In this document: positions 1 through 10,180 of the stretch, one piece after another
Layout: each line of letters begins with the position of its first letter
Position numbering within the stretch: the stretch's first letter is position 1
Assembly (NCBI RefSeq): GCF_018141445.1
Contig: NZ_CP058649.1
Span: 3,739,001 to 3,803,000 of the forward strand
Length of the DNA stretch: 64,000 nucleotides
Origin: Vallitalea pronyensis
GTDB lineage: Bacteria; Bacillota; Clostridia; Lachnospirales; Vallitaleaceae
Reading direction: 5' to 3'
Notes under the pieces: model-generated
Seen by the model: only the letters and a program-made list of their open reading frames with translations
What the model was told of the DNA's origin: nothing
The model's database searches: none
Program-made: the position numbers and the translations under genes

Positions 1-317
1 GTAATGTCTTCAATCAATTCATCCAGCTTCCCTCTAAACAGACTAAAAGCTTTGTTCATGCCCTCAAGATCAAAAGAATCTTCAAGTTGGTAGACCATCA
101 GCAATATGATACCATCTTTACAAGAGCGTAACCTGTTAATCACTTCCTCGTAGGTCCCTATACCAGGCGGGCACATCCAGTTCGTATTATAATTACCACA
201 TTGATTACTTTTGCACAGATTTCTCAACGATGGTTCGGTTACAATAGCTTCTTGCTCTATTTCTCTAATGAACATATGCTTCTCTTTCTGTTCTTTTCCT
301 TTCACATATTCTATCAT
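1..317 (-). CDS. DUF2284-like predicted metal-binding protein (partial, C-terminus outside window)
   Basis: The reading frame is open from an ATG at 317 to the window edge, giving about 105 residues. A weak ribosome site (GAAAGGAC) lies about 9 bases upstream. The N-terminal half has cysteines in the arrangement C-x5-CG-x-Y followed by MCPPG, which is the pattern of the DUF2284 family of predicted metal-binding proteins. No enzymatic role is established for that family as far as I know. It begins 18 bases after the hydantoinase-type gene and is probably co-transcribed with it. Family call by recognition of the CPPG and cysteine pattern only. Confidence 0.6.
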   Translation of the reverse strand, partial: MIEYVKGKEQKEKHMFIREIEQEAIVTEPSLRNLCKSNQCGNYNTNWMCPPGIGTYEEVINRLRSCKDGIILLMVYQLEDSFDLEGMNKAFSLFRGKLDELIEDI

Positions 318-335
318 AATTGGATGTCCTTTCTT

Positions 336-2363
336 TTACGCTATGCCATAGTGATGAAGGCTTGACTTGGCATAGACATTGATGACGGATTCTACTAATA
401 ACCCAGGCGATTCATCTATGTCATCATCCTTTTCGTTGTTATCCTTTGACCCAGCAATAAGTAAATCATCCTTGTTGTAGGTGATATCGAACTTATGAGC
501 CCCCCTTTTTCGTGCCTCTTCTTCTGCTGATTGGATGGCAAGTGAAAGGGCGTAACTTTCCGCTTCATCAAAGCCATCAAAATCCTTATTGTCATTCATC
601 CCTATTACTTTGAAACACTTTGAGCCATGCATATCTTTGTATGGGACTATCTTGACATGTACATGTACAGAAATCTCACCCATGGCAGCACCTACTGCAT
701 TGGCTGTCTGTGCATACTCAGGGCAAATGAACCTGGTGTTCAGACTTTTAGCCACCCTTGGAAGCAGTACACTGGCTGGTGCTCCTATACCAATGACCGG
801 CAAATGTGAATCCATGTTTAAGGAAAATATGCCAGTTGGCTCCTGATAAGCATATCGCAAAAGTGTATCGTTTAACTCGAACTGAAGCTTCTGATGCTCA
901 ACAAGAAAAGAGATAATGTTTTTATATATCTGATAACCCGTTTCATCCAATATCTTTTCTCCCAATGTATCCGAATCAAAATTATATTGTGCTGCAAACT
1001 GAGCAACTGCGTACCTTGATGCTTCACGATTCCACCTGGTGAAATCACCGTTAATATGCATGATATCTGTTGGTGTCAGACCACTTTTTTCCACTAGTCC
1101 ACTGCTCATTAAATCATACATGGTAAACGCATATCTGGACAAGCCCGTTTCTTCACAAATCATCCCCAAATCTTTTGGGGATTCATCCAGCACAGCAAGA
1201 ATCTTTCGATCATTGTTGCTGAGTTGACCTGTATATGCCTTAATATCTACATGATTTTTAATACGGTAGAAGGTACCAAGGCATTGGCTTCCCTTCCCTT
1301 CGGACTGCATAATTTCCTTCAACCGTTCTGTTACATATGGATACGCTTCAGCAAGGGCACAAAGGGGTGTGACTCTCCTTGGTCCAATTTCCAATTCACC
1401 ATGGGCGTTCACTTGAATTTCACTATCACCACCGATACCGACAGCCTTTAGGTTGACAGATGGTGTAGCAGTTTTATAATCGCCTACTGTGGCACCTTGG
1501 TCTGAAATCTTTACAGAACGGTTCTGAAGGATTGCGATGTCACTGGTTGTTCCACCAATATCAACAACAATGCCTTCATTTGCATCTGTCAGTGACAGAG
1601 CACCCCATATACTTGCAGCAGGACCTGAAAGCATTGTTTCAACCGGTTTATGTTTAGCATAATCCGAAGACATAACACCTGCATCACTACGGACGATGAC
1701 CAGTGGTGCATGAATTCCAAATGTGGCAAGCGCTTCTTCAACAGAATTAAGAAAAGCTTGAAACAATGGTGTTATCTGGCTGTTTATAAGACAACTGGCT
1801 GCCCTTCTCATGAAATTCAGCTTAGACGAAAGCTCATGACCACATATGACGGGCTTAGCTGTCACTGTTCTAATAATCTCTTTAGCTTTTAACTCCAGTG
1901 ACGGGTTCACCATCCCCCACATCTGAACAACAGCATATGCCTGTACATCACCATGATCCTCCATAAGCTGTTCTTTAAAACGATTCCAATCTGGTTCCTT
2001 GATCAACTCCCCGCCCATACCTATCTCGCCATCAACGAACAGAATCTCATCATCATTAGGCATACCGTATTCACAGCCATATTTCTTCACTGTATCCCTA
2101 TTGGCACCTATCAAGACCAGTTTGCTGCGTATACCTTTCCCCTCAACACACGCATTAGTCACTAGCGTTGTGGACAGTGAAACGATTTCAATATCATCTT
2201 CCTTGCCTAATTCAAGCTTATTCATGATGTTGATGATGCATTGCATCAGATTTTCATGTGTTGTGGGGGTCTTTGCTGCCTTTATAATTGTGTTGGCGGC
2301 GTTATCAAACAGTACACCATCTGTGAATGTTCCACCTGTATCAATACCTACTATTACACCCAT
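336..2363 (-). CDS. Hydantoinase/oxoprolinase (HyuA)-family ASKHA ATPase
   Basis: The 675-residue protein opens with the HyuA phosphate-binding signature GIDTGGTFTDGV and carries a second ASKHA-fold motif DIGGTTSDIA near the middle. Families of this type either hydrolyse cyclic amides such as hydantoin or oxoproline with ATP, or act as carboxylase subunits or ATP-dependent activators. The long C-terminal part after about residue 320 is not one I can place, and no HyuB partner is visible. I start at the ATG at 2363 because a strong GGAGGAAAG lies 5-12 bases upstream; an in-frame TTG upstream lies inside that ribosome site. The downstream DUF2284-like gene is its only evident partner. Substrate unknown. 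Confidence 0.7.
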   Translation of the reverse strand: MGVIVGIDTGGTFTDGVLFDNAANTIIKAAKTPTTHENLMQCIINIMNKLELGKEDDIEIVSLSTTLVTNACVEGKGIRSKLVLIGANRDTVKKYGCEYGMPNDDEILFVDGEIGMGGELIKEPDWNRFKEQLMEDHGDVQAYAVVQMWGMVNPSLELKAKEIIRTVTAKPVICGHELSSKLNFMRRAASCLINSQITPLFQAFLNSVEEALATFGIHAPLVIVRSDAGVMSSDYAKHKPVETMLSGPAASIWGALSLTDANEGIVVDIGGTTSDIAILQNRSVKISDQGATVGDYKTATPSVNLKAVGIGGDSEIQVNAHGELEIGPRRVTPLCALAEAYPYVTERLKEIMQSEGKGSQCLGTFYRIKNHVDIKAYTGQLSNNDRKILAVLDESPKDLGMICEETGLSRYAFTMYDLMSSGLVEKSGLTPTDIMHINGDFTRWNREASRYAVAQFAAQYNFDSDTLGEKILDETGYQIYKNIISFLVEHQKLQFELNDTLLRYAYQEPTGIFSLNMDSHLPVIGIGAPASVLLPRVAKSLNTRFICPEYAQTANAVGAAMGEISVHVHVKIVPYKDMHGSKCFKVIGMNDNKDFDGFDEAESYALSLAIQSAEEEARKRGAHKFDITYNKDDLLIAGSKDNNEKDDDIDESPGLLVESVINVYAKSSLHHYGIA

Positions 2364-2716
2364 AGAACTTTCCTCCAAAAATCATTCTTGTCCATGCACT
2401 ATTACTAATTTATATTATTATAGAACATCTGTAACGCTTTATCTATCACAATTTTGCTAAATTTGGAAGATTATTGCGCCCTTTTGTAATCCATCTATAT
2501 TCTGTATAAAAATCTTTCAAAAGGTTCCATCTCTCAGTTATGTCATTTCTCATTCAATGTTATAAAACTGACTTATAGGTAGAACTTTTTACTTGAACAA
2601 TAGAGAATTCACTTTATAAAGAAATATTCTTGCCTATAATGGTATAGAAAAATATAGTCGATTAAAAAAGGATTTCGTTTAATGTTAGCTAAACGAAATC
2701 CTTGATATATTTTTTC
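2364..2716. other. Intergenic region, 353 bases
   Basis: No coding signal. It holds the terminator of the upstream GH130 operon (2664-2703) and presumably the promoter of the HyuA-like gene, for which I found no convincing -35/-10 pair. Confidence 0.5.
2664..2703 (-). terminator. Rho-independent terminator after the GH130 operon
   Basis: Perfect 14-bp inverted repeat (2668-2681 with 2690-2703, AAGGATTTCGTTTA arm) with an 8-base loop, followed on the minus strand by a run of six T. It lies just past the GH130 stop codon. Confidence 0.9.
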
Positions 2717-3703
2717 CTATAATTTTGAATTATTCTTTATAAAATCAATTAATTCATCAACCTGTGCGTACGCTAAACATGTTACTGTATCAGCCCCACC
2801 ATAATAAATAGCAATTCTTCCTGTCTCACTATCCGTTAAGGCTGCACATGGGAACACCACATTAGGCACATCACCTACACACTCATACAGTTCTCTTGGT
2901 GCTAATAAGTATGGCTCTGTTCTTGCAATCACCTTCCATGGTTTCTCCAAATCGAGTAAAGCAGCTCCAAAATGGTACACATAACCGTTACATGAAGTGA
3001 GTACACCATGATAAATTAACAGCCATCCTTCGGAGGTTTCAATAGGTACAGGCCCTGCACCAATCTTTGTACTCTGCCACCAGCCTCTTGGTGCCATCAC
3101 ATGACGATGTCTTCCCCAGAATTCTAAATCAGGACTTTCGCTATAGAAAATATCTCCAAATGGTGTATGCCCTGTATCACTAGGTCGACTGAGCATGGCA
3201 AAATGACCATCAATTTTCTTAGGAAAAAGGACACCGTTTCGATTAAAGGGTAAAAAAGCATTTTCTAACTGATGAAAAGTTTTGAAATCATAAGTATATG
3301 CAATGCCGATGGTTGGTCCATGGAATCCATTACACCATGTGACGTAATAACGGTCTTCAATCCATACAACTCTTGGGTCATAGGCATATTCAAATGTTTT
3401 CACTTGCTCTATATCACAGTCAAATGAAATGGGTTCTGGATTAATGTTCCAATGAACGCCATCATCACTAAATCCGGCATGGATTCTCATTTCTCTTCTC
3501 TTATCATCACATCGGAATACGCCTGCAAAACCATCTTTGTAAGGCACAACGGCACTGTTAAAGATACTATTGGATGTGGGTAATAAATCTCTTTTAATGA
3601 TAGGATTCATATCTGAACGCCAAATAACGTCATGATTCCCTGATGGTTTCTCTTCCCATGGTATATTTTTTAGTGGTTCGCCAATTATTTTGTATTTTCC
3701 CAT
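2717..3703 (-). CDS. GH130-family beta-mannoside phosphorylase
   Basis: The 328-residue protein has the five-bladed beta-propeller pattern of glycoside hydrolase family 130. The general acid is probably Asp109 in the segment [11 protein letters not shown]130 enzymes phosphorolyse Man-beta-1,4-Glc, beta-1,4-mannooligosaccharides or Man-beta-1,4-GlcNAc to mannose 1-phosphate. It is the last gene of the ABC-transporter operon, 16 bases behind the YesL-like gene. With the GH38 alpha-mannosidase 9 kb away, I infer a role in mannose-rich glycan use, with Man-beta-1,4-GlcNAc as a plausible substrate. A cytoplasmic location is inferred because no signal peptide is seen. The exact subfamily is not certain. 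Confidence 0.85.
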   Translation of the reverse strand: MGKYKIIGEPLKNIPWEEKPSGNHDVIWRSDMNPIIKRDLLPTSNSIFNSAVVPYKDGFAGVFRCDDKRREMRIHAGFSDDGVHWNINPEPISFDCDIEQVKTFEYAYDPRVVWIEDRYYVTWCNGFHGPTIGIAYTYDFKTFHQLENAFLPFNRNGVLFPKKIDGHFAMLSRPSDTGHTPFGDIFYSESPDLEFWGRHRHVMAPRGWWQSTKIGAGPVPIETSEGWLLIYHGVLTSCNGYVYHFGAALLDLEKPWKVIARTEPYLLAPRELYECVGDVPNVVFPCAALTDSETGRIAIYYGGADTVTCLAYAQVDELIDFIKNNSKL

Positions 3704-3719
3704 GTCATCTTGTTCTCCT

Positions 3720-4334
3720 TTAGCTTAATCTAATTTTATCTTTTATAATTAATGATGTTAACATGGCATAACCGCTTATACCCGCAGCTAATAAAATAGG
3801 TACGTGAAATATGCCAATCATAACAACGATTAAAAGCGCAATACATGTTAAAGTGGTGAGTAAATGTTTATGGCTAATGATAAATGCTTTCTTGAATACT
3901 TGAGCCACTGGTATAGTCTGACGATTAATTATACCAAATATATAAATGAACAGAACCAGCAATTCAACCATAATAAGGAGTTGAACAATAAAAAGAAGCA
4001 TTGTTATATAGGCATTCCCTATTATACTTTGAAAAAAAGGTATATAGTTAATATTGACATAGGTAATAGCAAAAACGGATAGAAGAATGAGCCACACAAT
4101 GGTTGCCCTTTTGAAATCTTTCTTGAATCCATACCAGAATTCTCTAAAATTACAATTGCCCTTATTCTCGGCTCGTCTAAGCATCACATGAAACAGTGCC
4201 GATGTGGATGCCCCACCTGTTATGCCTAATCCCATTATGGTAAACAGGGTCCATAATAAGTTCATGTAAAACAAATCAATAATGATGGTACCTATTCGAT
4301 ATAATAAACCATCGATTGAAAACAATTTCCCCAT
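3720..4334 (-). CDS. DUF624 (YesL-like) membrane protein
   Basis: The 204-residue protein has about five hydrophobic segments and the short charged N-terminus plus GLGITGG stretch typical of DUF624/YesL proteins. These accompany LplB/YtcP-type sugar ABC transporters in Bacillota, and their function is not established. Ribosome site AGAGGTG precedes the start. It sits between the binding protein and the GH130 gene, so co-expression with the importer is expected. Confidence 0.8.
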   Translation of the reverse strand: MGKLFSIDGLLYRIGTIIIDLFYMNLLWTLFTIMGLGITGGASTSALFHVMLRRAENKGNCNFREFWYGFKKDFKRATIVWLILLSVFAITYVNINYIPFFQSIIGNAYITMLLFIVQLLIMVELLVLFIYIFGIINRQTIPVAQVFKKAFIISHKHLLTTLTCIALLIVVMIGIFHVPILLAAGISGYAMLTSLIIKDKIRLS

Positions 4335-4369
4335 AGCCTACACACCTCTTTTTCAAAGTATCAAACATG

Positions 4370-4405
4370 AACTTAAAGCTACTATGATCATAGCAGCTTT
4401 AAGTT
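4370..4405 (-). other. 36-base nearly perfect palindrome behind the binding-protein gene
   Basis: AACTTAAAGCT and its complement enclose a second perfect palindrome, CTATGATCATAG, so the unit folds almost end to end. It lies 39 bases beyond the stop of the solute-binding protein. On the minus strand it has no following T-run, so I read it as an mRNA-stabilising or partial-attenuation stem between the highly expressed binding protein and the downstream genes. On the plus strand a T-run does follow, but no gene lies there. Confidence 0.5.
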
Positions 4406-4444
4406 GTTTTTTTCTACTCTTATTATTCTTTAATCACAATAGCT

Positions 4445-5956
4445 CTATTCTTGAGATTTAAGCCACTCGTCATATTGCTTTTGTAATTCTGCAATGGCAT
4501 CATCAATACCTGCTGCTTTAAATTTTTCAATCGCTTTTGGTACATACTCTGCTGGATCAACAGCTCCTAAGTAGATAGAAGCGTTAACTTCTTCTGCCAC
4601 ATTGGTAATGGCTGACATAGTTGTTTTGATTGATGATAAATCTGGTGTAAAGCCTAAGGATGGAGCATTAATGGATGAATTGTTAAATTCTTCGAATTTC
4701 TCCCACTTATCATCTGGTGTTCCTTCTAGTGAATAAGTGTTGAAAGAGTTACCAACTGAGAAACCTGGGAATTGGTAAGCTGTTTTAGCTTGCTCTGTTT
4801 TTGCAAGATTTGTTTCACTTACTTTGTTATAGTGAACGCCTTCAATTCCATAGATAATTAAGTTAATCACATATTCGTCTGTATAAAGTAAGTTTAAGAA
4901 TTCCATCGCTTTTTCTGGATGTTCAGATGTTATGGATATCCCTTGCATTGCACCACGTGTAGAACTATTGTTTGCATAAGGCTCATGAACAGGCATTACT
5001 GCAATTTCTGTACTACTAAAGTCACCATCATGCCAGATGATTTCAGCGTATGGCTGATAATGTGCTTTTGTCACAAAGTAATTTCCAGCTTTATTATAGT
5101 CACCTACTGTGTTGATAGCTGCGTCTGGATGCACATAACCTTTTTCATAATATCTGTGCATGGTTTCAAAAATACCCATTGCTTCTTCTGTTTCATAAGT
5201 ATTAACAATTTTAGCTGCATCATCAAATTTTATACCAAATGGTAGTGATGCACCTAAGAAATCATCAATGTTAGGAATATATGGCGCTGCTAATTTATCT
5301 AATGTTAAAGGAATAACATCTGGTTCATTTTCCTTAATGATTTCTAAATAAGGCTCTAGACTCTCTAACGTATTAATTTTACTAATATCCATATCGTATT
5401 TATCTGCAAGATCTTTATTAATGATCCACATTGCTTGCCATCCTAATTCTTTATTGGTTGGCAATCCATAAACTTCACCACCAATGGATGCACCTTCTAA
5501 GAATAAAGGATGTAGGTTATCTTTAATACCTTGTCCGTATTCATCTAGTAAATCATCAAGTGGAAGCAATGCACCTTTTGATACATTTGCTGCAAAGTTA
5601 TTTGCCCAAGAAGAACTAAACATAATATCAAATTTTTCTCCTGAACCAATCTTTACTTGCATTTTAGGGTCATACTCGCCCCAGTCAAGCATTTTGATAT
5701 CAATTGTTGCATTGATTTTTTCAAGTAAATATTTATTTAATTCTTCTTCAACAACCTCAGCATCGTTTTGAGGGGTTCCTATTGTATACCATGTTAATTG
5801 AACAGGCTTTTCTTTCTTATCATCCTGATCCGTGTTACTACTTGGTGTTGAGTCTGATGGGTCTTTATCATCGTCTTTTTTTGCTCCACAACCCATTAAC
5901 ATTGTTGACACAACAAAAACTAATGCTAATATTAATGCTAATCTCTTTTTAAACAT
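4445..5956 (-). CDS. Extracellular oligosaccharide-binding lipoprotein (ABC importer, YtcQ/LplA type)
   Basis: The 503-residue precursor has a lipoprotein signal peptide ending in the lipobox LMGC at residues 20-23, a Ser/Asp-rich linker, then a large periplasmic-binding-protein fold of the size usual for the LplA/YtcQ group (about 500 residues). It should capture an oligosaccharide outside the membrane and deliver it to the two permeases encoded just upstream. Ribosome site GGGAGG precedes the ATG. No ATP-binding subunit is encoded here; such importers commonly share an MsmX-type ATPase. Substrate inferred from GH130/GH38 context to be mannose-containing. Confidence 0.85.
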   Translation of the reverse strand: MFKKRLALILALVFVVSTMLMGCGAKKDDDKDPSDSTPSSNTDQDDKKEKPVQLTWYTIGTPQNDAEVVEEELNKYLLEKINATIDIKMLDWGEYDPKMQVKIGSGEKFDIMFSSSWANNFAANVSKGALLPLDDLLDEYGQGIKDNLHPLFLEGASIGGEVYGLPTNKELGWQAMWIINKDLADKYDMDISKINTLESLEPYLEIIKENEPDVIPLTLDKLAAPYIPNIDDFLGASLPFGIKFDDAAKIVNTYETEEAMGIFETMHRYYEKGYVHPDAAINTVGDYNKAGNYFVTKAHYQPYAEIIWHDGDFSSTEIAVMPVHEPYANNSSTRGAMQGISITSEHPEKAMEFLNLLYTDEYVINLIIYGIEGVHYNKVSETNLAKTEQAKTAYQFPGFSVGNSFNTYSLEGTPDDKWEKFEEFNNSSINAPSLGFTPDLSSIKTTMSAITNVAEEVNASIYLGAVDPAEYVPKAIEKFKAAGIDDAIAELQKQYDEWLKSQE

Positions 5957-6026
5957 TGTAATTCCTCCCTTAGATTGTAATTAACATTTATATTAAATTG
6001 CTATTAATTAGCAACTAATACCGAAT

Positions 6027-6938
6027 TTAACCTTTCACAGAACCCACTGTAAGTCCCGTAACAAAATACTTTTGGAAAAATGGATAGGCACAAGCGATAG
6101 GCAGTGTTGATATAACAACAATGGCCATCCGTAATGTTTCTGAAGGTAATTTACTCACTTCTTCAGAACTGATTCCCATATCGCGAGCATTCTGAATTAA
6201 GAACTGCATTTGTCGCTCAATTTTCATGAGTAGATACTGAATGGGTGTTAAATCTGCTGCATCAATATATAATAACGCACTAAACCAATCATTCCAATAC
6301 CCTAATGTAGTAAACAAAGCAATGGATGCAATGGATGGTAGGGATATGGGCAATACAATCCGAAAGAAAGTTTTTAATTCGCCAGCACCATCAATTTGCG
6401 CTGCTTCCACTATGGATTCAGGTACACCAGTTTTAAAGAAAGTACGCATAACAATAATATAAAATGCATTTAACCCAATGGGTAAAATAAGGGCTAAAAT
6501 ACTATCACTAAGACCTAATACTCGAGCCACAATCAAATAAGTTGGCACAAGCCCTCCTCCAAATAACATGGTAAAAACGGCCATGTAATTGAAGAACTTT
6601 TTATATCTAAAACTCTTTCGTGATAAAGCATAAGCATAAAAAGCTGTAATGGTTACACTAAAAATTGTACCAACAATTGTAACAAACACCGACACACCAA
6701 AGGATCTTATAATCTGTGAACCAGCTTCAATGATGTATCTATACGCTGCAAAATTAAACTTCTCTGGAAATAATGAGTAGCCATTAATGCGTAGTACAGC
6801 TTCATCTGTGATAGAAGACATGATAACGGTGATAAAAGGTACAACACACATCAGTGAAAATATGCCAAAAAATATGGATATGGCTATGTTGGATTTACGT
6901 GATATATCATGAAAACTTCTTTTTCTCTTTTTTGTCAT
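6027..6938 (-). CDS. Sugar ABC transporter permease (YtcP/LplC type)
   Basis: About 303 residues with six hydrophobic segments and the EAA loop with core GAGELKTFFRIVLPIS, which contacts the ATPase subunit. The C-terminus KYFVTGLTVGSVKG is the classic ending of CUT1-family inner permeases. I start at the ATG at 6938 because GGAGGTG lies correctly upstream; an earlier in-frame ATG at 6953 overlaps the preceding stop codon and has no ribosome site. It is translated right behind the partner permease. Confidence 0.9.
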   Translation of the reverse strand: MTKKRKRSFHDISRKSNIAISIFFGIFSLMCVVPFITVIMSSITDEAVLRINGYSLFPEKFNFAAYRYIIEAGSQIIRSFGVSVFVTIVGTIFSVTITAFYAYALSRKSFRYKKFFNYMAVFTMLFGGGLVPTYLIVARVLGLSDSILALILPIGLNAFYIIVMRTFFKTGVPESIVEAAQIDGAGELKTFFRIVLPISLPSIASIALFTTLGYWNDWFSALLYIDAADLTPIQYLLMKIERQMQFLIQNARDMGISSEEVSKLPSETLRMAIVVISTLPIACAYPFFQKYFVTGLTVGSVKG

Positions 6939-6952
6939 TTTTTTCACCTCCA

Positions 6953-7924
6953 TTAAAAGATTCCATTCTCTTTATCGACTTTTTTAACGATGTAATTGGT
7001 TAATAGAATCAGAATAAACCCAACGGAAGCTTGGAAAAGCCCTGCTGCTGTACTCATACCTATATCACCTGATTTCATTAAGCTTCGATAGACATACGTA
7101 TCAATAACGTTGGTTACAGGAAATAAAGGACCTGATTCTTTTGGTACATTATAGAATAAACCAAAATCAGCACTGAATATTCTACCAACAGACAAAATCG
7201 TCAATGTGATAATGAGTGGCTTTAAATGAGGTATTGTAATGTGTTTAATACGCTGCCATTTGGTGGCGCCATCTAACATGGCTGATTCGTAATAAGCTTT
7301 ATCAATACTGCAGATTGCAGCTAAGTAAAAGACAATGCTATAACCTAAGTTCTTCCAGTTATTAATAAACACAAGGAAAAATGGCCATTTATCAGGTTCT
7401 GAGTACCACGATACCTTATCCATGCCCAAAAACACTAATAAATTGTTAATCATACCTTTATCCAAACTTAGAAAAGTAAAAACAAAGTATGACACAATAA
7501 CCCAGGATAAGAAATAAGGGAAAAACATACTTGTTTGGTATATTTTACTGAGTTTTTTATATGTCATTTCATTAAGCATAATAGCAAATGCCACTGCAAG
7601 TACTGTTCCAGTAATAATAAAAAGTGTATTATAGCCAATTGTATTTCTTACAATAATATAGGCATCACTTGATGCAAAAAGGAATTTGAAGTTATCCAAT
7701 CCAACCCAAGCGCTTTTGAAAAAACTACTCAAAAAACCACCAGGGAAAAATCTAAAATCCTTAAACGCAATACCAATACCAAACATGGGTAAATACTTAA
7801 ATATAATTAACCATGCAGCTCCTGGAAGAATCATTAATAGAAGCGCTAAATTTTTCTTTAAATTACTTCTTCTTTTTTTTAAGGTAGTCTTTTTGTAACT
7901 TAACTCGTTCACTACCATCATCAC
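6953..7924 (-). CDS. Sugar ABC transporter permease (YteP/LplB type)
   Basis: The 323-residue protein has six hydrophobic segments and the EAA motif with core DGATKWQRIKHITIPHLKP. It is the first gene of the importer-YesL-GH130 operon. The start is ambiguous among three consecutive ATG codons behind GGTGGGTG. Divergent orientation to the YesM/YesN pair suggests that system controls the operon. Confidence 0.9.
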   Translation of the reverse strand: MMMVVNELSYKKTTLKKRRSNLKKNLALLLMILPGAAWLIIFKYLPMFGIGIAFKDFRFFPGGFLSSFFKSAWVGLDNFKFLFASSDAYIIVRNTIGYNTLFIITGTVLAVAFAIMLNEMTYKKLSKIYQTSMFFPYFLSWVIVSYFVFTFLSLDKGMINNLLVFLGMDKVSWYSEPDKWPFFLVFINNWKNLGYSIVFYLAAICSIDKAYYESAMLDGATKWQRIKHITIPHLKPLIITLTILSVGRIFSADFGLFYNVPKESGPLFPVTNVIDTYVYRSLMKSGDIGMSTAAGLFQASVGFILILLTNYIVKKVDKENGIF

Positions 7925-8367
7925 CCACCTGTCTTTCTTTATGTCTTGTGTATATTATATTAGCTTTATCCAATAATCACTAGTTTAAATTGTTTAGTTT
8001 TACTACAAAAAAATGATATTCTATGGTTTTATTATATATTTTGGTTAAGTCTTCCTTATATTCTTTGCTTTTTTAAGTAAAAAAATAGTGTCTTAATCCT
8101 TATAAACTCAACCTTTACAAGTAAATGCCTGCCCTATGAGCTTTTAAGAGACTTGTAGGTATTTAACAACGATATACATTTTTTACTCTTTTTTCTTAAG
8201 CGTTTTGAATAAAACTACTATAAATTATTTATATTTACTAAAATATTTTTATATTTTTTTGTACGAATTGGTTATCCTATCTATTAGATATAGACTTCTA
8301 TGTCATTAACGACTATAATATAATTATCATTTTATGTTTTGAGTTTACCAAGATGGGAAGGATTATG
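7925..8367. promoter_or_regulatory. Divergent control region between importer operon and two-component genes
   Basis: An AT-rich region of 443 bases without coding signal. On the minus strand a consensus -10 TATAAT (7954-7959) lies about 30 bases before the permease start, but the hexamer 17 bases upstream of it (TAGTGA) is far from consensus. That is what one expects of a promoter needing an activator such as the adjacent AraC-type response regulator. Confidence 0.45.
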
Positions 8368-10179
8368 ATGATAACCTGGTTTAAAAATATAAAAAATCAA
8401 TTGTTTAAAAAAATAATCATTTTTTACTCTTTAACAACCATCATTTTTCTAACTGCCTTATCCAGTTTAGCTACTTATATCATACATGATAACCGAACAA
8501 AACAAGTGATTAATTCCAATACACGGTTAATGGACGAAATGAATTATACATTAAATACCAAGTACAGTAACGCACAAAATATTTTACCAAATTTACTGGG
8601 TAATCGATCATATAAAGATTCCATTTTTGCTTTTTTAAACATGGGTTTCCCAGACTTCTATACCTATTCTCTTGATAGTTATCTTGATAGAAACGTATCT
8701 CTCTTCACAAGGCTTAAAGATTATATGACGACAACCTTTTTGCAAGACCGAGATATAAACAGTCTCGTCTTTTATAGCCCTACTGAAGGTTTTATTTATT
8801 CTTTCGACAAAAATGCTAAAATGAAATATCATAGCAGCTACACATCTGCCTTCCAAAATTATGAATCAAAACTCAATGACTACTCGGGGACAAATAAACC
8901 TATCTTTACAACAGATTTAGCTCTTGATGATGATCTTTCGAATTCATTTAGTATTATTGTCACCATTAAAAACGATATTTCTTTAAAACCTATAGGAAAG
9001 CTCATCATTAACTATAGTAACAGTAGTATACGTAATGCTTACAACTTTTTTTTGCAAAAGTCTTCAACTGTAGACCCAGGTCATGTTGTGATCATGACCA
9101 CTGACAATCATGTTGTTTTCCAGTCTACCACCCATTATCAACATGACATAGATCCTACTTTAGCAAATACCACGTATGATTACACAGAATTAGATAAAAC
9201 TACTTATGTTAAATCCCTTAAACATAATGAGTCCAATATGATTATTCTTGGACTCATCCCTAAATCCATTATTGGCAATGATGTGAGGCAAACCATTTTA
9301 TTAATCGTCTTTGTTACGTGTATTTGCATACTGGCTATCATTGGTTTATCCATTTTATTTACGGCATCTTACTCCAGCCGACTTCATAACATCACTTCAG
9401 CTATAAAAAAAGTAAGAAAAGGCGATTTATCTGTAAGAATCCAGACCAAAAATAAAAAGGATGAATTAACAGAAATAGCCAATAACTTCAACCGTATGTG
9501 TGATGATCTAGATGACTACATTGAAAAAGTATATGTGTATCAGGTCAAGCAAAAAAGCGCTGAATTAAAATCACTTCAAGCGCAAATAAATCCTCATTTT
9601 TTATACAATACACTGGAGTCTATTCGGATGAGAGCCGCTGTAAGAGGTGCCTTAGATGTAAGTGAAATGATCTATATTCTTGCAACTTTTTTTAGAAATT
9701 CTCTTAAAACAGAAACCATCACCACCATTGAGAAAGAAATTGACCATTGTAAACTTTACTTAAAACTGTTTCAAATAAGGTATAACGACAAACTTTCTGT
9801 TACCTTTAATATTGAAGAAGCCATGTTGTCCTATAGTATTGTCAGTCTATCCCTTCAACCCATTATTGAAAATTATATTGTACATGGGATTGATTTAAAT
9901 GCTACGAACAACACCATTACTATAAGTGGTCGCTTTGATCATGACGATATTTTTATAGAGATTGAAGATAACGGTTGTGGGATTGAAGCTCATAGACTGA
10001 TGGATATTAACTCTGCACTTAACAATAAGATTGAACCCTATAGCATCGGTATTTTTAATGTTCACGAACGGTTACGCATTGTATACGGTGATGCTTATGG
10101 TCTCAACATAACATCCAAAGAAAATATTGGGACAAAAGTAACCATCCGCATACCTGCTCGAAAGAAAGGAGATTTATAA
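8368..10179 (+). CDS. YesM-type sensor histidine kinase
   Basis: About 603 residues: an N-terminal membrane helix, an extracellular sensing region of roughly 230 residues, a second membrane helix around residues 310-335, a HAMP segment, the phospho-acceptor region with core INPHFLYNTLESIRM, and a C-terminal ATPase with N-box and EDNGCGI. This is the LytS/YesM family that pairs with AraC-type response regulators to control sugar importers. I prefer the ATG at 8368 because GGGAAGG lies 6 bases upstream; ATGs at 8353 and 8365 are in frame but too close to or before that site. One base separates its stop from the next gene. Confidence 0.9.
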   Translation: MITWFKNIKNQLFKKIIIFYSLTTIIFLTALSSLATYIIHDNRTKQVINSNTRLMDEMNYTLNTKYSNAQNILPNLLGNRSYKDSIFAFLNMGFPDFYTYSLDSYLDRNVSLFTRLKDYMTTTFLQDRDINSLVFYSPTEGFIYSFDKNAKMKYHSSYTSAFQNYESKLNDYSGTNKPIFTTDLALDDDLSNSFSIIVTIKNDISLKPIGKLIINYSNSSIRNAYNFFLQKSSTVDPGHVVIMTTDNHVVFQSTTHYQHDIDPTLANTTYDYTELDKTTYVKSLKHNESNMIILGLIPKSIIGNDVRQTILLIVFVTCICILAIIGLSILFTASYSSRLHNITSAIKKVRKGDLSVRIQTKNKKDELTEIANNFNRMCDDLDDYIEKVYVYQVKQKSAELKSLQAQINPHFLYNTLESIRMRAAVRGALDVSEMIYILATFFRNSLKTETITTIEKEIDHCKLYLKLFQIRYNDKLSVTFNIEEAMLSYSIVSLSLQPIIENYIVHGIDLNATNNTITISGRFDHDDIFIEIEDNGCGIEAHRLMDINSALNNKIEPYSIGIFNVHERLRIVYGDAYGLNITSKENIGTKVTIRIPARKKGDL

Positions 10180-10180
10180 A

